Assembly (NCBI RefSeq): GCF_902859915.1
Contig: NZ_CADIKK010000003.1
Location: 62,001 to 126,000 of the forward strand
Direction: 5' to 3'
DNA: 64,000 bases
Origin: Paraburkholderia ultramafica
Lineage (GTDB): Bacteria; Pseudomonadota; Gammaproteobacteria; Burkholderiales; Burkholderiaceae
Shown: piece after piece, positions 45,462 through 55,666 of the stretch
Layout of the letters: each line of letters starts with the position of its first letter
Numbering within the stretch: position 1 is the first letter of the stretch
Notes under the pieces: generated by a model
Seen by the model: the letters and a program-made list of their open reading frames with translations, nothing else
What the model was told of the DNA's origin: nothing
The model's database searches: none
Translations under genes and position numbers: made by a program

Positions 45462-45473
45462 TACGATCCGGCC
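45442..45473 (+). promoter_or_regulatory. Hairpin presenting the jetA start codon
   Basis: GGCCGGATC (45442-45450) and GATCCGGCC (45465-45473) are perfect 9-base complements around a 14-base loop whose first three bases are the jetA ATG. No other strong ribosome binding site precedes jetA. A -10-like TACAAT at 45414-45419 with a poor -35 could start a transcript near 45426. The structure could limit jetA translation; it could equally be an operator palindrome in DNA. Confidence 0.45.
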
Positions 45474-46941
45474 TGAGACCAGAGCCTTGCCCCTCGACTA
45501 CTCAACCCTCGACACCCTCCGCACGCACCATCCAGCGTGGCGGCTCTTACGTTCCGACCACGCCCCGCTGGTGGCGAGCTTCCTGCATCGCGTTTTCGTG
45601 GTTCCGAACGTGCGCGTGATGTCCGCCGCTGACCTCTCCGAAGTGCTCGAAGACGAACTTTACGCACTGCGAGATCGCCTGGGCACCGACGCCTATCCAA
45701 AACGCGCGCTCGACTACCTCAACGACTGGGCAAGCCCGGAAAAAGGCTGGCTGCGCAAGTTCTACCGCCAGGGCTCGGACGAAGCCCACTTCGACCTTAC
45801 GCCGGCGACGGAAAAAGCGATCGTATGGCTGGACGCGCTAACGGAACGCAGCTTCGTCGGCACGGAATCACGCCTGTTGACGTTGTTCGAGTTGTTGCGG
45901 CAGATGAGCGAAGGCAGCGAATCCGATCCGCAAAAGCGCATGGCCGAATTACATAGGCGTCGAGACGAGATCGATGCCGAGATCGCGCGGGTGAATTCCG
46001 GGGACCTTCCACTGTTGGACGACACGGCCCTCAAAGATCGCTTCCAGCAATTCATGCTGCTGGCGCGCGACCTGCTGACCGACTTTCGCGAGGTGGAGCA
46101 GAACTTCCGCATGCTCGACCGTCGCGTGCGCGAGCGCATTGCGCTATGGGAGGGTTCGAAGGGCGCGCTACTGGAGGAGATCATGGGCGAGCGCGACGCG
46201 ATCGGTGACTCGGACCAGGGCAAAAGCTTCCGCGCATTCTGGGATTTCCTGATGTCCAGCACTCGCCAGGAAGAGCTTACCGAACGGCTCGCGCGAGTGC
46301 TCGCATTGCCCGTGGTGGCCAACCTGAAGCCCGACGCCCGGACCGCTCGCGTGCATTACGACTGGCTGGAAGCGGGCGAAAACACGCAGCGCACGGTCGC
46401 GCAGTTGTCGCAGCAACTGCGCCGGTTCCTCGATGACCAGGCGTGGCTGGAAAACCGCCGCATCATGGACATTCTGCGCGGCATCGAGGCCAGGGCGCTG
46501 GCTGTACGCGACACGCCACCGGTCGGCGAGATAATGAATCTTGCCGAGTCGTCATCCGACGTCGAGCTTCCGATGGAACGTCCGCTGCACACGCCCGTAC
46601 AGAAGCCGGTTATCACGGATGTTGTGCTGGAAACGGGCGACGTCAATCTGGACGCTGCGGCGCTGTATTCGCAAGTGGTGGTTGACCGTGCGCAGCTCGC
46701 GGGTCATATCCGCCAGGCCTTGCAGGATCGGTCGCAAGTGACGCTGCGCGAGCTGATCGAATCGTACCCGCTGCAGCACGGTCTTGCGGAACTGGTCGCG
46801 TATCTGCAACTGGGCAGTGACGCGTTCAAGACGGTCGTGGACGAAGACACGCACGAAGTCATCGTGTGGCAAACAACCCGTCGCGACGAGGCGCCGAAGG
46901 CACGACGCGCCCGGCTGCCACGTGTGATCTTTGTGAGGTGA
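45451..46941 (+). CDS. jetA: Wadjet protein JetA (DUF3375, MukF-like kleisin)
   Basis: JetA is the kleisin subunit of Wadjet, the SMC-like complex that extrudes and cuts closed circular DNA such as plasmids. The 496-residue protein has the DUF3375 character: an N-terminal winged-helix region (RTHHPAWRLLRSDHAPLV), a middle helical DRFQQFMLLARDLL segment and an acidic linker before a C-terminal winged-helix region. There is no enzymatic motif, as expected for a kleisin. The ATG at 45451 lies in a hairpin loop; the next in-frame alternative is a TTG near 45487. jetB starts 2 bases after the stop codon. Confidence 0.92.
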   Translation: MPNDTIRPETRALPLDYSTLDTLRTHHPAWRLLRSDHAPLVASFLHRVFVVPNVRVMSAADLSEVLEDELYALRDRLGTDAYPKRALDYLNDWASPEKGWLRKFYRQGSDEAHFDLTPATEKAIVWLDALTERSFVGTESRLLTLFELLRQMSEGSESDPQKRMAELHRRRDEIDAEIARVNSGDLPLLDDTALKDRFQQFMLLARDLLTDFREVEQNFRMLDRRVRERIALWEGSKGALLEEIMGERDAIGDSDQGKSFRAFWDFLMSSTRQEELTERLARVLALPVVANLKPDARTARVHYDWLEAGENTQRTVAQLSQQLRRFLDDQAWLENRRIMDILRGIEARALAVRDTPPVGEIMNLAESSSDVELPMERPLHTPVQKPVITDVVLETGDVNLDAAALYSQVVVDRAQLAGHIRQALQDRSQVTLRELIESYPLQHGLAELVAYLQLGSDAFKTVVDEDTHEVIVWQTTRRDEAPKARRARLPRVIFVR

Positions 46942-46943
46942 AG

Positions 46944-47585
46944 ATGGAAGACGAACGACAAGAGGTGGCGGGGAACGCCAATCTGTCGACACTGGCGATC
47001 ACGCTGCTCAAAGGCGTGATCTATCGTGAGGGTGATGAACGTCTGTGGGGCGCGTTGCTCGACCTGCAGGCGCGCGTGCGGGACTACGTGTCGGTACTGG
47101 GCCTGGAACTGGTGCTGGACGAGGCCGAAGGCTACGCGTTCCTGCGCAGCCGCCCCGAGCAGGCTGAAGATGACGCAGGGCCAAAGCCGCCGCGTTTGAT
47201 TGCACGCCGGCCGATCTCTTTTCCGGTCAGCCTGCTGCTGGCGTTGCTGCGCAAGAAGCTTGCCGAATTCGATGCCGGCGGCGGCGATACGCGCCTGGTG
47301 CTGTCGCGCGACGACATCGTCGAGCTCGTCAGGGTCTTCCTTCCGGACAGCAGCAATGAAGCGAAGCTGATCGATCAGATCGAAACGCACATCAACAAGA
47401 TCGTTGAGCTGGGCTTCCTGCGCCGGTTGAAGGTTGCGAGCGGCTCGGCCAGTTTCGAAGTGCGGCGCATCCTGAAGGCCTTCGTCGACGCGCAATGGCT
47501 GTCGGACTTCGACACCCGCCTCGCCGCGTACCAGGCGCAACTGACGGGCACGACGGCAGGGCCGGGAGGTGATGTCGATGAATGA
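46944..47585 (+). CDS. jetB: Wadjet protein JetB (DUF4194, MukE-like)
   Basis: JetB is the small KITE/MukE-like subunit that binds the kleisin. The 213-residue protein matches DUF4194: an N-terminal [19 protein letters not shown] helix, the [17 protein letters not shown] stretch and a C-terminal winged helix ([10 protein letters not shown]). The ATG at 46944 has AGGTGAAG upstream and follows jetA by 2 bases; its end overlaps jetC. Confidence 0.92.
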   Translation: MEDERQEVAGNANLSTLAITLLKGVIYREGDERLWGALLDLQARVRDYVSVLGLELVLDEAEGYAFLRSRPEQAEDDAGPKPPRLIARRPISFPVSLLLALLRKKLAEFDAGGGDTRLVLSRDDIVELVRVFLPDSSNEAKLIDQIETHINKIVELGFLRRLKVASGSASFEVRRILKAFVDAQWLSDFDTRLAAYQAQLTGTTAGPGGDVDE

Positions 47586-50500
47586 GCCGAACGAGGCGAT
47601 TCCACAACTGCTGGAGCTGGATTTTCTCGCTGACGACACACTCTCAGGCTTTCGCCTGACCCGCCTGGAAGTTTTCAACTGGGGTACATTCGACGGGCGC
47701 GTATGGACGCTGCAGTTGGACGGCAAGAATGGTCTGCTGACGGGCGACATCGGTTCAGGCAAGTCGACGCTGGTCGACGCGATTACGACGCTAATGGTTC
47801 CCTCGCAGCGTATCGCCTACAACAAGGCGGCAGGAGCGGACAGCAAGGAACGGACGCTGCGCTCGTACGTACTCGGGCATTACAAGTCAGAGCGCAACGA
47901 GGTGACCGGTACAGCCAGGCCCGTTTCCTTGCGGGACCGCAACAGCTACTCGGTGATCCTCGGCGTGTTCCACAACGCTGGGTATGACCAGACAATCTCG
48001 CTGGCGCAGGTCTTCTGGATGAAAGAGGCACAGAGCCAACCCGAGCGCTTTTACGTGGGTGCCGAGCGGAATTTGTCGATAGCGACGGACTTTGTCCACT
48101 TCGGCTCCGATATCGCGCAATTGCGCAAAAAGCTGCGCGGCCTGGGTGCGCAAATCGAAGACACCTTTCCGAAATATGGCGCGTGGTTTCGCCGGCGCTT
48201 CGGCATCGACAATGAGCAGGCGCTCGAGCTGTTTCATCAGACGGTGTCGATGAAGTCGGTCGGTAACCTGACCGACTTCGTGCGTAGCCACATGCTCGAG
48301 CCGTTCGATGTCGCGCCTCGGATTGCCGCGCTGATCTCACACTTCGACGATCTGAATCGCGCGCACGAAGCCGTGCTCAAGACGAAGCGCCAGGTGGAAC
48401 TGCTCAGGCCCCTGGTGGTGGACTGCGACCAGCACGGCGCGCTGGCGGTGGAACTCGAGGCTTCGCGCGTGTGCCGTGATGCGCTGAAGCCGTACTTCGC
48501 CGAATTGAAGCTGGGCCTGCTGGATCGGCGGTTGCAGTTGCTCGCGGAGGATCATGCACGCCTTTCCGCGCAGAGGGAGCGGCGCATCGAGCAGTGCGAC
48601 CAGGATCGAACGCAGGCCGATCGCCTGAAGCGTGCGATTGCCGAGCAGGGCGGTGACCGGCTGGAGCAGCTTGCTGTCGCTATTCGCGACGAGGAACGCG
48701 AGCGCAATCGACGCCAGCAGCGCGCCGAACGTCACGCGCAATTGCTTGCTGCGATCGGTGAGACCGCTGTTGCCGACGAGCCTGGTTTCATCGCGCAGCG
48801 GCAGCAGGTGACCGATCTGCGCGAGGGCGTGAGTCAGCGGGAAGCCGATCTGCAGAACCAGATCACCGAGTGGGGCGTGTCGCTGCGCCAGGGCAAGCGC
48901 GAACATGACGTGCTTGGCGAGGAAGTCGCGAGCCTGAAGGCGCGACGCAGCAATATTCCCAAGGAGCAGGTCGCCATGCGTGCGGCGTTGTGCGCGTCAC
49001 TCGGTCTCGACGAAGACAGCATGCCGTTCGCCGGCGAACTGATCCAGGTGCGTGAAGAGGCGCGCGAATGGGAAGGCGCGATCGAGCGGGTGTTGCATAA
49101 CTTTGGCCTCTCGCTTCTCGTGCCCGATGCGCACTATTCCGATGTCGCCGCCTGGGTGGATCGCACGCATCTCGCGGGGCGGCTCGTCTATTTCCGCGTG
49201 CGAGCCACGCGCGACCAGGATGTCGCCGATCTGCATCGCGATTCGCTGGTGCGTAACGTCGCCATCAAACCGGATTCGCCGTTTTACGGCTGGCTTGAGC
49301 GGGCGCTGACACAGCGCTTCGATTACGCGTGCTGCGCGACGCAGGAGCAGTTTCGTCGCGAGTCCCGTGCGCTGACTCGCACAGGTCAGGTCAAGGCGCC
49401 CGGCGAACGCCACGAGAAAGACGACCGCCATCGTCTCGAAGACCGCAGCCGCTACGTCCTCGGCTGGAGCAACGCCGCCAAGATCGCCGCGCTGGAAGGG
49501 CAACTGCGTGCGCTCGAGATGCGTCATGGCGGCATCGCTAGCCAGATCGCCAAAGCGCAGGGCGATCAGACGACGCTGCGGCGGCAGTTGGAGGTGTTGG
49601 CGGCGCTCAATGAGTTCAACGATTTCCGTGAACTGGATTGGCAGAGCTGCTCGGCCACGATCGCTCGCCTGCAGGATGAGAAAGCGCGTCTTGAGGCGGC
49701 CAGCAATGCGTTGCTGGAACTGGCCGCGCAGCTCGAATCGGTGCAGGCGGCGCTGAAGGAGAGCGAGAAGGCATTGTCGGACGTCAACCGGGAGTTAGGC
49801 GGGATCGACGCCAGACGCGAAGCGGCCGAAGCATTGCGGGAGCAAACCGCGGCATGGCTGGCCGGGATCGCCCCCGATACCCGCGAGCGGCTGGACGTGC
49901 TGCGCGCGCAGATTCTGGGCGAGCATCAGCTTTCGGTCGAGTCATGCGAGAACCGCGAACGCGAACTGCGTGACGCGTTGCAGGCACATATGGACGCTGA
50001 GGCCAAGCGCCTGGATCGCCTCACGGAGCGCATCATCAGGAGCATGTCCACGTTCAGGGACACATACAAGCTCGATACGGCCGACTTCGACGCCAGCCTC
50101 GAAGCCACGTTCGAGTATCGCGAGCTGCTGGCTCGCCTGAATACCGACGATCTTCCGCGCTTCGAGGCTCGCTTCAAGGAGCTATTGAACATCAACACGA
50201 TCAATGAGATTGCCAACTTCAACGGGCAACTGGCGCGGGAACGCGAAACGATCAAGGAGCGGATCACCCGCATCAATGAATCGCTGGCTCAAATCGACTA
50301 CGACCCAGGTCGTTATATCGTGCTGGAGTCTCAGGTGAGCCCCGACGCAGACATCCGCGATTTCCAGGCGGAGCTGCGAGCCTGCACGGAGGGTACGCTG
50401 ACCGGTTCGGACGACACGCAGTATTCTGAAGCCAAATTTCTGCAGGTCAAGGCGATTATCGACCGGTTTCGCGGCCGCGAAGGCCTGTCGGATCAGGACC

Positions 50501-50955
50501 GCCGATGGACTGCGAAGGTCACCGACGTGCGCAACTGGTTCCTGTTTGCCGCAAGCGAGCGCTGGCGCGAAGATGATACGGAATACGAGCACTATTCGGA
50601 TTCGGGCGGTAAGTCGGGCGGGCAGAAGGAAAAGCTGGCCTACACGATTCTCGCGGCCAGCCTCGCATATCAATTTGGTCTGGAATGGGGCGCGGTACGG
50701 TCACGCTCGTTCCGCTTCGTGGTCATCGACGAAGCGTTCGGACGCGGCTCGGACGAGTCCGCGCAATACGGCCTCAAGTTGTTCAGGCAGCTCAATCTGC
50801 AACTGCTGATCGTTACGCCGCTGCAGAAGATCCATATCATCGAGCCGTTCGTTTCCAGCGTCGGCTTCGTGCACAATGATGAGGGGCGTGCTTCGAAGCT
50901 GCGCAATCTGACGATCGAGGAGCATCTCGCGCGCAAGGCGGAGGGCGCGACGTGA
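47578..50955 (+). CDS. jetC: Wadjet protein JetC (MukB/SMC-like ATPase)
   Basis: JetC is the motor of the complex. The 1125-residue protein has Walker [15 protein letters not shown] with K62, a long coiled coil interrupted by a hinge-like region at about residues 480-640, and the C-terminal ATPase half with the signature [14 protein letters not shown] and Walker [13 protein letters not shown] chose the ATG at 47578 because GGGAGG lies 8 bases upstream and the ATG at 47572 is too close. It overlaps jetB by 8 bases and jetD by 4. All catalytic elements are intact, so the system looks functional. Confidence 0.95.
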   Translation: MNEPNEAIPQLLELDFLADDTLSGFRLTRLEVFNWGTFDGRVWTLQLDGKNGLLTGDIGSGKSTLVDAITTLMVPSQRIAYNKAAGADSKERTLRSYVLGHYKSERNEVTGTARPVSLRDRNSYSVILGVFHNAGYDQTISLAQVFWMKEAQSQPERFYVGAERNLSIATDFVHFGSDIAQLRKKLRGLGAQIEDTFPKYGAWFRRRFGIDNEQALELFHQTVSMKSVGNLTDFVRSHMLEPFDVAPRIAALISHFDDLNRAHEAVLKTKRQVELLRPLVVDCDQHGALAVELEASRVCRDALKPYFAELKLGLLDRRLQLLAEDHARLSAQRERRIEQCDQDRTQADRLKRAIAEQGGDRLEQLAVAIRDEERERNRRQQRAERHAQLLAAIGETAVADEPGFIAQRQQVTDLREGVSQREADLQNQITEWGVSLRQGKREHDVLGEEVASLKARRSNIPKEQVAMRAALCASLGLDEDSMPFAGELIQVREEAREWEGAIERVLHNFGLSLLVPDAHYSDVAAWVDRTHLAGRLVYFRVRATRDQDVADLHRDSLVRNVAIKPDSPFYGWLERALTQRFDYACCATQEQFRRESRALTRTGQVKAPGERHEKDDRHRLEDRSRYVLGWSNAAKIAALEGQLRALEMRHGGIASQIAKAQGDQTTLRRQLEVLAALNEFNDFRELDWQSCSATIARLQDEKARLEAASNALLELAAQLESVQAALKESEKALSDVNRELGGIDARREAAEALREQTAAWLAGIAPDTRERLDVLRAQILGEHQLSVESCENRERELRDALQAHMDAEAKRLDRLTERIIRSMSTFRDTYKLDTADFDASLEATFEYRELLARLNTDDLPRFEARFKELLNINTINEIANFNGQLARERETIKERITRINESLAQIDYDPGRYIVLESQVSPDADIRDFQAELRACTEGTLTGSDDTQYSEAKFLQVKAIIDRFRGREGLSDQDRRWTAKVTDVRNWFLFAASERWREDDTEYEHYSDSGGKSGGQKEKLAYTILAASLAYQFGLEWGAVRSRSFRFVVIDEAFGRGSDESAQYGLKLFRQLNLQLLIVTPLQKIHIIEPFVSSVGFVHNDEGRASKLRNLTIEEHLARKAEGAT

Positions 50956-52199
50956 GCTGGACAACCGCCAGTGACCTGAAAGCGCAGGTGCGCCGCTTGT
51001 GGGAGCGAGGTGAGCTGTTGCGCAGCATGGTTAGCGACGACGCCAACGCGGCGCCGAATACCGTGCTTACCGCTCGCGACGAAGTGAAGGTCGGCCTGCG
51101 CTCCGGCTGTGCGTTCCCGCTGCGACTCGTCCTGAAGGGACCGGCTTCGGCCGAACTCACCGAACGTTTCCAGGCTGTGCGTGAATGGATTGCTGAGCTT
51201 GTCACTGTCGCGCGGATCCGAATCGAATGGCGCGAGTTCAATCATCGTGTCCTTGGTGTTCAGCGAGTGCCGCAGGCAGTCTGGATTGACGATCTGGACA
51301 GTGCGCTGGCGATGATCGGTAAGCGCGGCGACGCGGCACATTTCGGTCGCTTGCTCGCCCTCGTGGGCTCGCGGCAGCCGGCGCTGCTGGTATGGTTTCG
51401 CCGGCGTCCGCTGCAGGCGCTTGAGCTGGCTGACGAATGTGAACGTTTACTGGCAGTGGTCGGCTGGATCGTACGGCATCCACGTCCCGGCATTTACCTG
51501 AGACAAGTGGACATTGCCGGTGTGCACAGCAAGTTCATCGAAAACTGGCGCGGTGTGCTGTCAGAATGGCTCGATCTTGTACTTCCCCAGGAGGCCGTCG
51601 CGGTAGAAAGAAACGGCGGTGCGCACTTCGCGGCCCGCTACGGCTTCCTCGACAAGCCTGCCCGTATCCGTTTTCGCGTGCTCGACGCGCAGTTGCCCAT
51701 GCTGCCCGGTCCTGCGCTTCCCGATATCGCAGTCGATGCAGACAGCTTTGCCGTGCTGGCCGTGCCGATCCGCCGGGTTTTCATCACTGAGAACGAGACG
51801 AACTTCCTCGCATTCCCGCCTCTAGCCGATACAATCGTTGTCTTCGGTGCAGGCTATGGATGGGACGCGCTGTCAAAAGCGGCATGGCTTTCCCGCTGCA
51901 GCATCCACTACTGGGGAGATATCGACACTCATGGCTTCGCCATCCTGGACCAGTTGCGCAGCCGCTTTGACCACGTCAAGTCTTTCCTGATGGACCGGGT
52001 GACGCTGATCGCCCACGAAGCTCAATGGGGCGAGGAGCATGATCAGGTGCTCCGCGACTTGCCGCGGCTCGACGATGCGGAGCAAGCGCTGTTCAACGAC
52101 CTGCGCGATAACCGGATTCGTAAAAATTTGCGGCTCGAGCAAGAGCGTATTGGCTTCCAGTGGGTTGAAACCGCGCTCGCCACGCTTGCAAGACAGTGA
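50952..52199 (+). CDS. jetD: Wadjet protein JetD (DUF3322-DUF2220 Toprim nuclease)
   Basis: JetD is the topoisomerase-VI-like nuclease subunit that cuts the extruded DNA. The 415-residue protein has an N-terminal DUF3322 arm domain and a C-terminal DUF2220 Toprim domain with the acidic residues E280 in FITENETNF and D323 and D325 in [10 protein letters not shown]. The GTG start overlaps the jetC stop (GTGA), so all four jet genes are translationally linked. A terminator follows 87 bases after the stop codon. Confidence 0.94.
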   Translation: MSWTTASDLKAQVRRLWERGELLRSMVSDDANAAPNTVLTARDEVKVGLRSGCAFPLRLVLKGPASAELTERFQAVREWIAELVTVARIRIEWREFNHRVLGVQRVPQAVWIDDLDSALAMIGKRGDAAHFGRLLALVGSRQPALLVWFRRRPLQALELADECERLLAVVGWIVRHPRPGIYLRQVDIAGVHSKFIENWRGVLSEWLDLVLPQEAVAVERNGGAHFAARYGFLDKPARIRFRVLDAQLPMLPGPALPDIAVDADSFAVLAVPIRRVFITENETNFLAFPPLADTIVVFGAGYGWDALSKAAWLSRCSIHYWGDIDTHGFAILDQLRSRFDHVKSFLMDRVTLIAHEAQWGEEHDQVLRDLPRLDDAEQALFNDLRDNRIRKNLRLEQERIGFQWVETALATLARQ

Positions 52200-52256
52200 A
52201 ATAGCCTCTCTGCTGCGCAGCGACGTGCGGCAGATGCGATGAGCAGTGGAAATTAG

Positions 52257-52601
52257 CTTCATGCCGAAAATCACGTCATCGACTACAGCACGCTTCGCGT
52301 GCTTTTAGAGGCGGCTGGAGTTGATGGTTATGTCGTCGAGGGGAAGTTGCCAGGCCCCCTTGAAAAAGAGTGTGACCTTGACGGTATGAATGACGGTATC
52401 ACAGTTGTAAATGGCCTTGAGGTGTCCACTCTTCGCGATTCTTCAAACAGATCGGGCGTTGATTTTCTGATGCGCTCCGGTGAAAGCCATCAAGTGCCAG
52501 GCAGGAATTTTAGTATTGCTGACGGTATCGACGCCGCACAACCGGGCGAAAAAGCCGTCCACACAAGGCTTTGCCCTCGGATTGACAATCGAGTGAGGTG
52601 A
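52257..52601 (+). other. Unassigned open frame, possible gene fragment
   Basis: A frame with no upstream start reads through to a TGA at 52599. It has protein-like stretches such as LLEAAGVDGYVVEGKLPG and ends with a basic segment. I do not recognise it. Its only reasonable start (GTG 52299) lies inside the jet terminator, so it is more likely a remnant than a gene. Confidence 0.25.
52287..52306 (+). terminator. Intrinsic terminator of the Wadjet operon
   Basis: AGCACGC (52287-52293) pairs with GCGTGCT (52297-52303) around a 3-base TTC loop and is followed by three more T. It lies 87 bases after the jetD stop and would end the jet transcript. Confidence 0.7.
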
Positions 52602-52713
52602 ATAGGACTGCTCCCAAGTCGTTCCGGGAGGTCTGGTTTTTCGTGTTTTTCCTTTAAAAAACATGAGGTGATTGTCCGGTGCGGTCTGCTGTGATCCGGG
52701 CAATGACGCCGCA

Positions 52714-52797
52714 ATGGCGTACTTCAACTGGATCGAGGACATCTCGGACGACGAATGGTGGGACCGCAATCGTCGCGAAGAGGTTGATCTGGTGTAG
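52714..52797 (+). other. Orphan C-terminal peptide frame
   Basis: A 27-codon frame encodes MAYFNWIEDISDDEWWDRN and a short acidic-basic end before TAG. The acidic, Trp-rich composition looks like the end of a real protein, and the frame continues upstream without a start. I cannot assign it; it is listed as a probable fragment of a lost gene. Confidence 0.2.
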
Positions 52798-52890
52798 GCA
52801 GGCAAGTCCGTGCTGCCCGAACATCGTTGTTGTCCGTCGTGTCCCGCGCTGCACAGGGCGCTGATCGCGAACGCCCGGCAAAGGCCCCGA

Positions 52891-53157
52891 TTACTGGCCG
52901 GAGGAAACCGATTGCTGCCCGTTCTCCGATTGTTGCGCACCCGACTGCGTTGCAACTGCGTTCACGCCGCCGTAGGCATTGGCGCCTGCATTGGCGCGCT
53001 CGGAAGCGACCGTTTGAGCGCTTTGGCCTCGTTGCGAAGCCGGTGCACCGATCTCCGGACGATAATGCGGCGCCGGGCCGTAGCCGCTAGCGAAAGCGGG
53101 CGCGCCAAGCGTGGAAGCGGCGGCAATCAACAGAGTGGCAAGAAGCTTGGTATTCAA
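52891..53157 (-). CDS. Small secreted protein of unknown function
   Basis: The 88-residue product has a signal peptide ending near APAFAS (about residue 22) and a mature part of about 65 residues rich in Ala, Gln, Ser and Gly with SQRGQSAQTV. Similar short secreted proteins are common in Burkholderiaceae and have no known function. The TTG start at 53157 is chosen because GGAG lies 5 bases upstream and the signal peptide begins there; the frame is open up to 53283. Confidence 0.7.
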   Translation of the reverse strand: MNTKLLATLLIAAASTLGAPAFASGYGPAPHYRPEIGAPASQRGQSAQTVASERANAGANAYGGVNAVATQSGAQQSENGQQSVSSGQ

Positions 53158-53489
53158 GAGAACTCCAGGGAACGTGGCGGATTTCGGGTCAAGAAGGCGT
53201 CGCGACATGGCTCGGTGCGCGTCGGCCGGTAACATCTGGGCTGGACAGGGCCTGGTTCGGATGGGTCCGAGTTTCCGTACCACGGAGGCAACTATCCATT
53301 TTCTTGAGAATCGGGCCTGCCAAACCAGTTCCCCCGGTTAAAAATGTTTGCGATGATCACTCCCGCGCGGTCCTGCGACCGATTTTTCGTGTCGGCAAGG
53401 ACGATCTCGTATGGAATAGACGCGTTTGCGCGCCAAACCCGTTGGCCAATCGACGGACCTGTCTGAAGCTCGCGCAAGAGCCGCCCCAT
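53158..53489. other. Intergenic region before the FUSC gene end
   Basis: These 332 bases show no gene on either strand. They should hold the promoter of the small secreted protein on the minus strand; no clear -10/-35 pair and no terminator for the FUSC operon could be picked out. Confidence 0.45.
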
Positions 53490-55652
53490 TTAGATCGACC
53501 TATCCCGGGGACCTGACTGTTGATTCCTTTTTTTCAGACGACACGACCAAGCCAATGCATACGCGCCTGCCTTCATGGCAGTCCATCGCATGTGGCCGAT
53601 GTCCGCGGCGCTCGCGAGCGCCTCTCGCTCAATGATCCGGACGAAGAGGCTGGGCGTCAGAGCTTTAACGGAGGAAGCGTTCCCCTTGAAATCATGCTCA
53701 TGGTCAGCGCCGTCAAGCAACGAGAGGCACGAGGACCCGAGCGCGGCGAGCCGCTGCCGGTCTGTATCGCTCATTGCGCCGGCGAGGCATTCGAGCGGCG
53801 AAGCGACGCCGACCAGCCGCCTGAGATGCCAGGCCAGATCTCGCGCACAGGCGATACGGTGTCCCGACGAAAACATCTCGAGGCGCATGGCAGCCGCCAG
53901 CGCGTGAAGCTCGTCGATTGCCACGCACGCGTTGCGCCGCGCCGCCGCGAGAGCACCGGGCGCGATCTCGCCGACGGAGACGAAGTTACATACCGCGTCG
54001 AGGTACGCCGAGGCCGAGGCGATCGCCCGGCTCGATACGGACGCCAGCTTGCGCCGTTCCCATTCCGGCCACGCGATCACGCTGACCACGACGGCAACGA
54101 TCGCGCCTGCGAGACTATTGCCGATGCGCAAGGCAGCGAGTAGCCATGGCGAACCGGCAGGCGCGCCGAGATAGGCGACGAGGATGAAGTGCGGCGTCAA
54201 AAAGAGGATGTACGACACGTAGCTCACCGCGCGCGCCGCAAACGTTCCAGTCGCGAGAGGCACGATCGCAAGCGCCAGCAGCACCGGATTATGGAAGACG
54301 AGCGCGACGATCGATGCGACGATCGCGCCCAGCACCGTTCCGCAGACACGCAGGCCCGACACTTTCACGGTCTGCGACACCGTGGGTTGCACGACGAACA
54401 TCGTCGTGAGCACCAGCCAGTAGCCTTGCTGAACGTTCGCGAACCGCGCGAGCGCGGCAGCAATCATCGCCGCCATCGACAGACGCAGCGCGTAACGCGA
54501 CACGAGGCCGCCCGTGCGTATTTCACCGATGGCCGACTGGATCGAGCGTCCGGCCGTTTCCAGCAGAGTCATCGCCGTCGCCCGCCGGGCCGGCGGGTCG
54601 GGATTGCCTGCGGCTATCTGTTCGCCGGCGAGACTGGTGATGGCCATCACGAGCGTCTTGCACGAATGGAGCCACGCCCGCTCTTCCTCGTCCAGCGCCG
54701 TGCCGTTCGCCCTGATCAGGGCGTACCGGACGTCGGCAAGCAGCCGGTTGCGCAGTCGCTCCACAGCGGTGTTCGCGGAGGGCCCGCGGAGGGTCGCGTC
54801 GGCATAGGCATCGATCAACCCGGCAAGGCCGGACAACGCGGGCGCGAGCAGCCGTCGTGCTGCCGATCCCTGGGGCCGGTAACCGGCAAGGAGACTGTCC
54901 AGACCCGCGAGCAATGCCACCGAGCGTTCGCCGTTGACGGGCCACGCGCCTGCCGCCGCCCGTGCATCGGCGGGCGCGCCGTCGACGATGCGCTTCATCG
55001 CGTCGAGTCGCGTACGCAAGGCGGCACGGCCAGTACCTTCGGAGCGCGCATCGCCGCGCGACACCTCGGAGAGTGCGCATATAAACGAACTCATCGCGTG
55101 CAGATAGGCGAACGTCGCGCGCCGCACGCGATCTGCGTGACTGTACTGCCAGAGCCCCACCATGCATGCCACGGCCCACAGGCTGCCGCCGAGGAAGCCG
55201 GCCGCAAATTCCAGGGGCGCAGGCCACCGGTGGACGGGTAACGACGCGGCCACCGCGCAAGCCGTCGCGGCCAGCAAGCCCCGCAGTCCCGCTGCCGCGC
55301 CACCCGCGCGGGCCATGCCGCCGGCGTACACGACGAAGCCGGTCAGTGGGATGGCCAGCCACGGCGCAGGAGCGAGCGCGATCGCGCAGCCGGATGCGAG
55401 CGCCCCCAGCACGCCGAACAGCACGCCGTTGCACGCGCGCGAAGAAGCCGTGTCGGCTGAGTCGTCCGCAAGGCACGTCCAGAACGCCGCGATTGCCGAC
55501 CAGCACAGGAGCGGCGCATGCAGCACCGCAGCGAGCATGGCGGGTGCGGCGCAGATCAGGCCCGCCTTGAACGCCTCGGACAGCGGCAGACGATGCCGTC
55601 CGTGGCTCAACAACCGCGCCATCCCGTCGCGGCAGACAGCTACACCGTTCAT
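53490..55652 (-). CDS. FUSC-family membrane transporter
   Basis: The 720-residue protein has two blocks of about five to six membrane segments (residues about 25-165 and 395-525), each followed by a helical cytoplasmic part, the layout of FUSC/aromatic acid exporter (AaeB-like) proteins. The second block contains the conserved GYWLVLTTMFVVQPT motif. The ATG has GGAGG 6 bases upstream and starts 14 bases after the lutC stop, so it is the last gene of the cyd-lut transcript. Export of organic acids is plausible by family, but the substrate is unknown. Confidence 0.85.
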   Translation of the reverse strand: MNGVAVCRDGMARLLSHGRHRLPLSEAFKAGLICAAPAMLAAVLHAPLLCWSAIAAFWTCLADDSADTASSRACNGVLFGVLGALASGCAIALAPAPWLAIPLTGFVVYAGGMARAGGAAAGLRGLLAATACAVAASLPVHRWPAPLEFAAGFLGGSLWAVACMVGLWQYSHADRVRRATFAYLHAMSSFICALSEVSRGDARSEGTGRAALRTRLDAMKRIVDGAPADARAAAGAWPVNGERSVALLAGLDSLLAGYRPQGSAARRLLAPALSGLAGLIDAYADATLRGPSANTAVERLRNRLLADVRYALIRANGTALDEEERAWLHSCKTLVMAITSLAGEQIAAGNPDPPARRATAMTLLETAGRSIQSAIGEIRTGGLVSRYALRLSMAAMIAAALARFANVQQGYWLVLTTMFVVQPTVSQTVKVSGLRVCGTVLGAIVASIVALVFHNPVLLALAIVPLATGTFAARAVSYVSYILFLTPHFILVAYLGAPAGSPWLLAALRIGNSLAGAIVAVVVSVIAWPEWERRKLASVSSRAIASASAYLDAVCNFVSVGEIAPGALAAARRNACVAIDELHALAAAMRLEMFSSGHRIACARDLAWHLRRLVGVASPLECLAGAMSDTDRQRLAALGSSCLSLLDGADHEHDFKGNASSVKALTPSLFVRIIEREALASAADIGHMRWTAMKAGAYALAWSCRLKKRNQQSGPRDRSI

Positions 55653-55666
55653 CGACGCCTCCTGCG

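Larger units (their letters stand above)
52200..52890. other. Degenerate region downstream of the Wadjet operon
   Basis: About 690 bases without a convincing gene. It contains the jet terminator, an unassigned open frame (52257-52601) and a short peptide frame (52714-52797). Much of it looks less GC-rich than the core. It is probably the eroded right side of the island; no integrase and no repeat of the guaA end were found. Confidence 0.5.

Noticed and set aside
51600..53500. Direct repeat of the guaA 3' end as right attachment site
   Set aside because: No stretch matching the last bases of guaA was found by reading downstream of the island.
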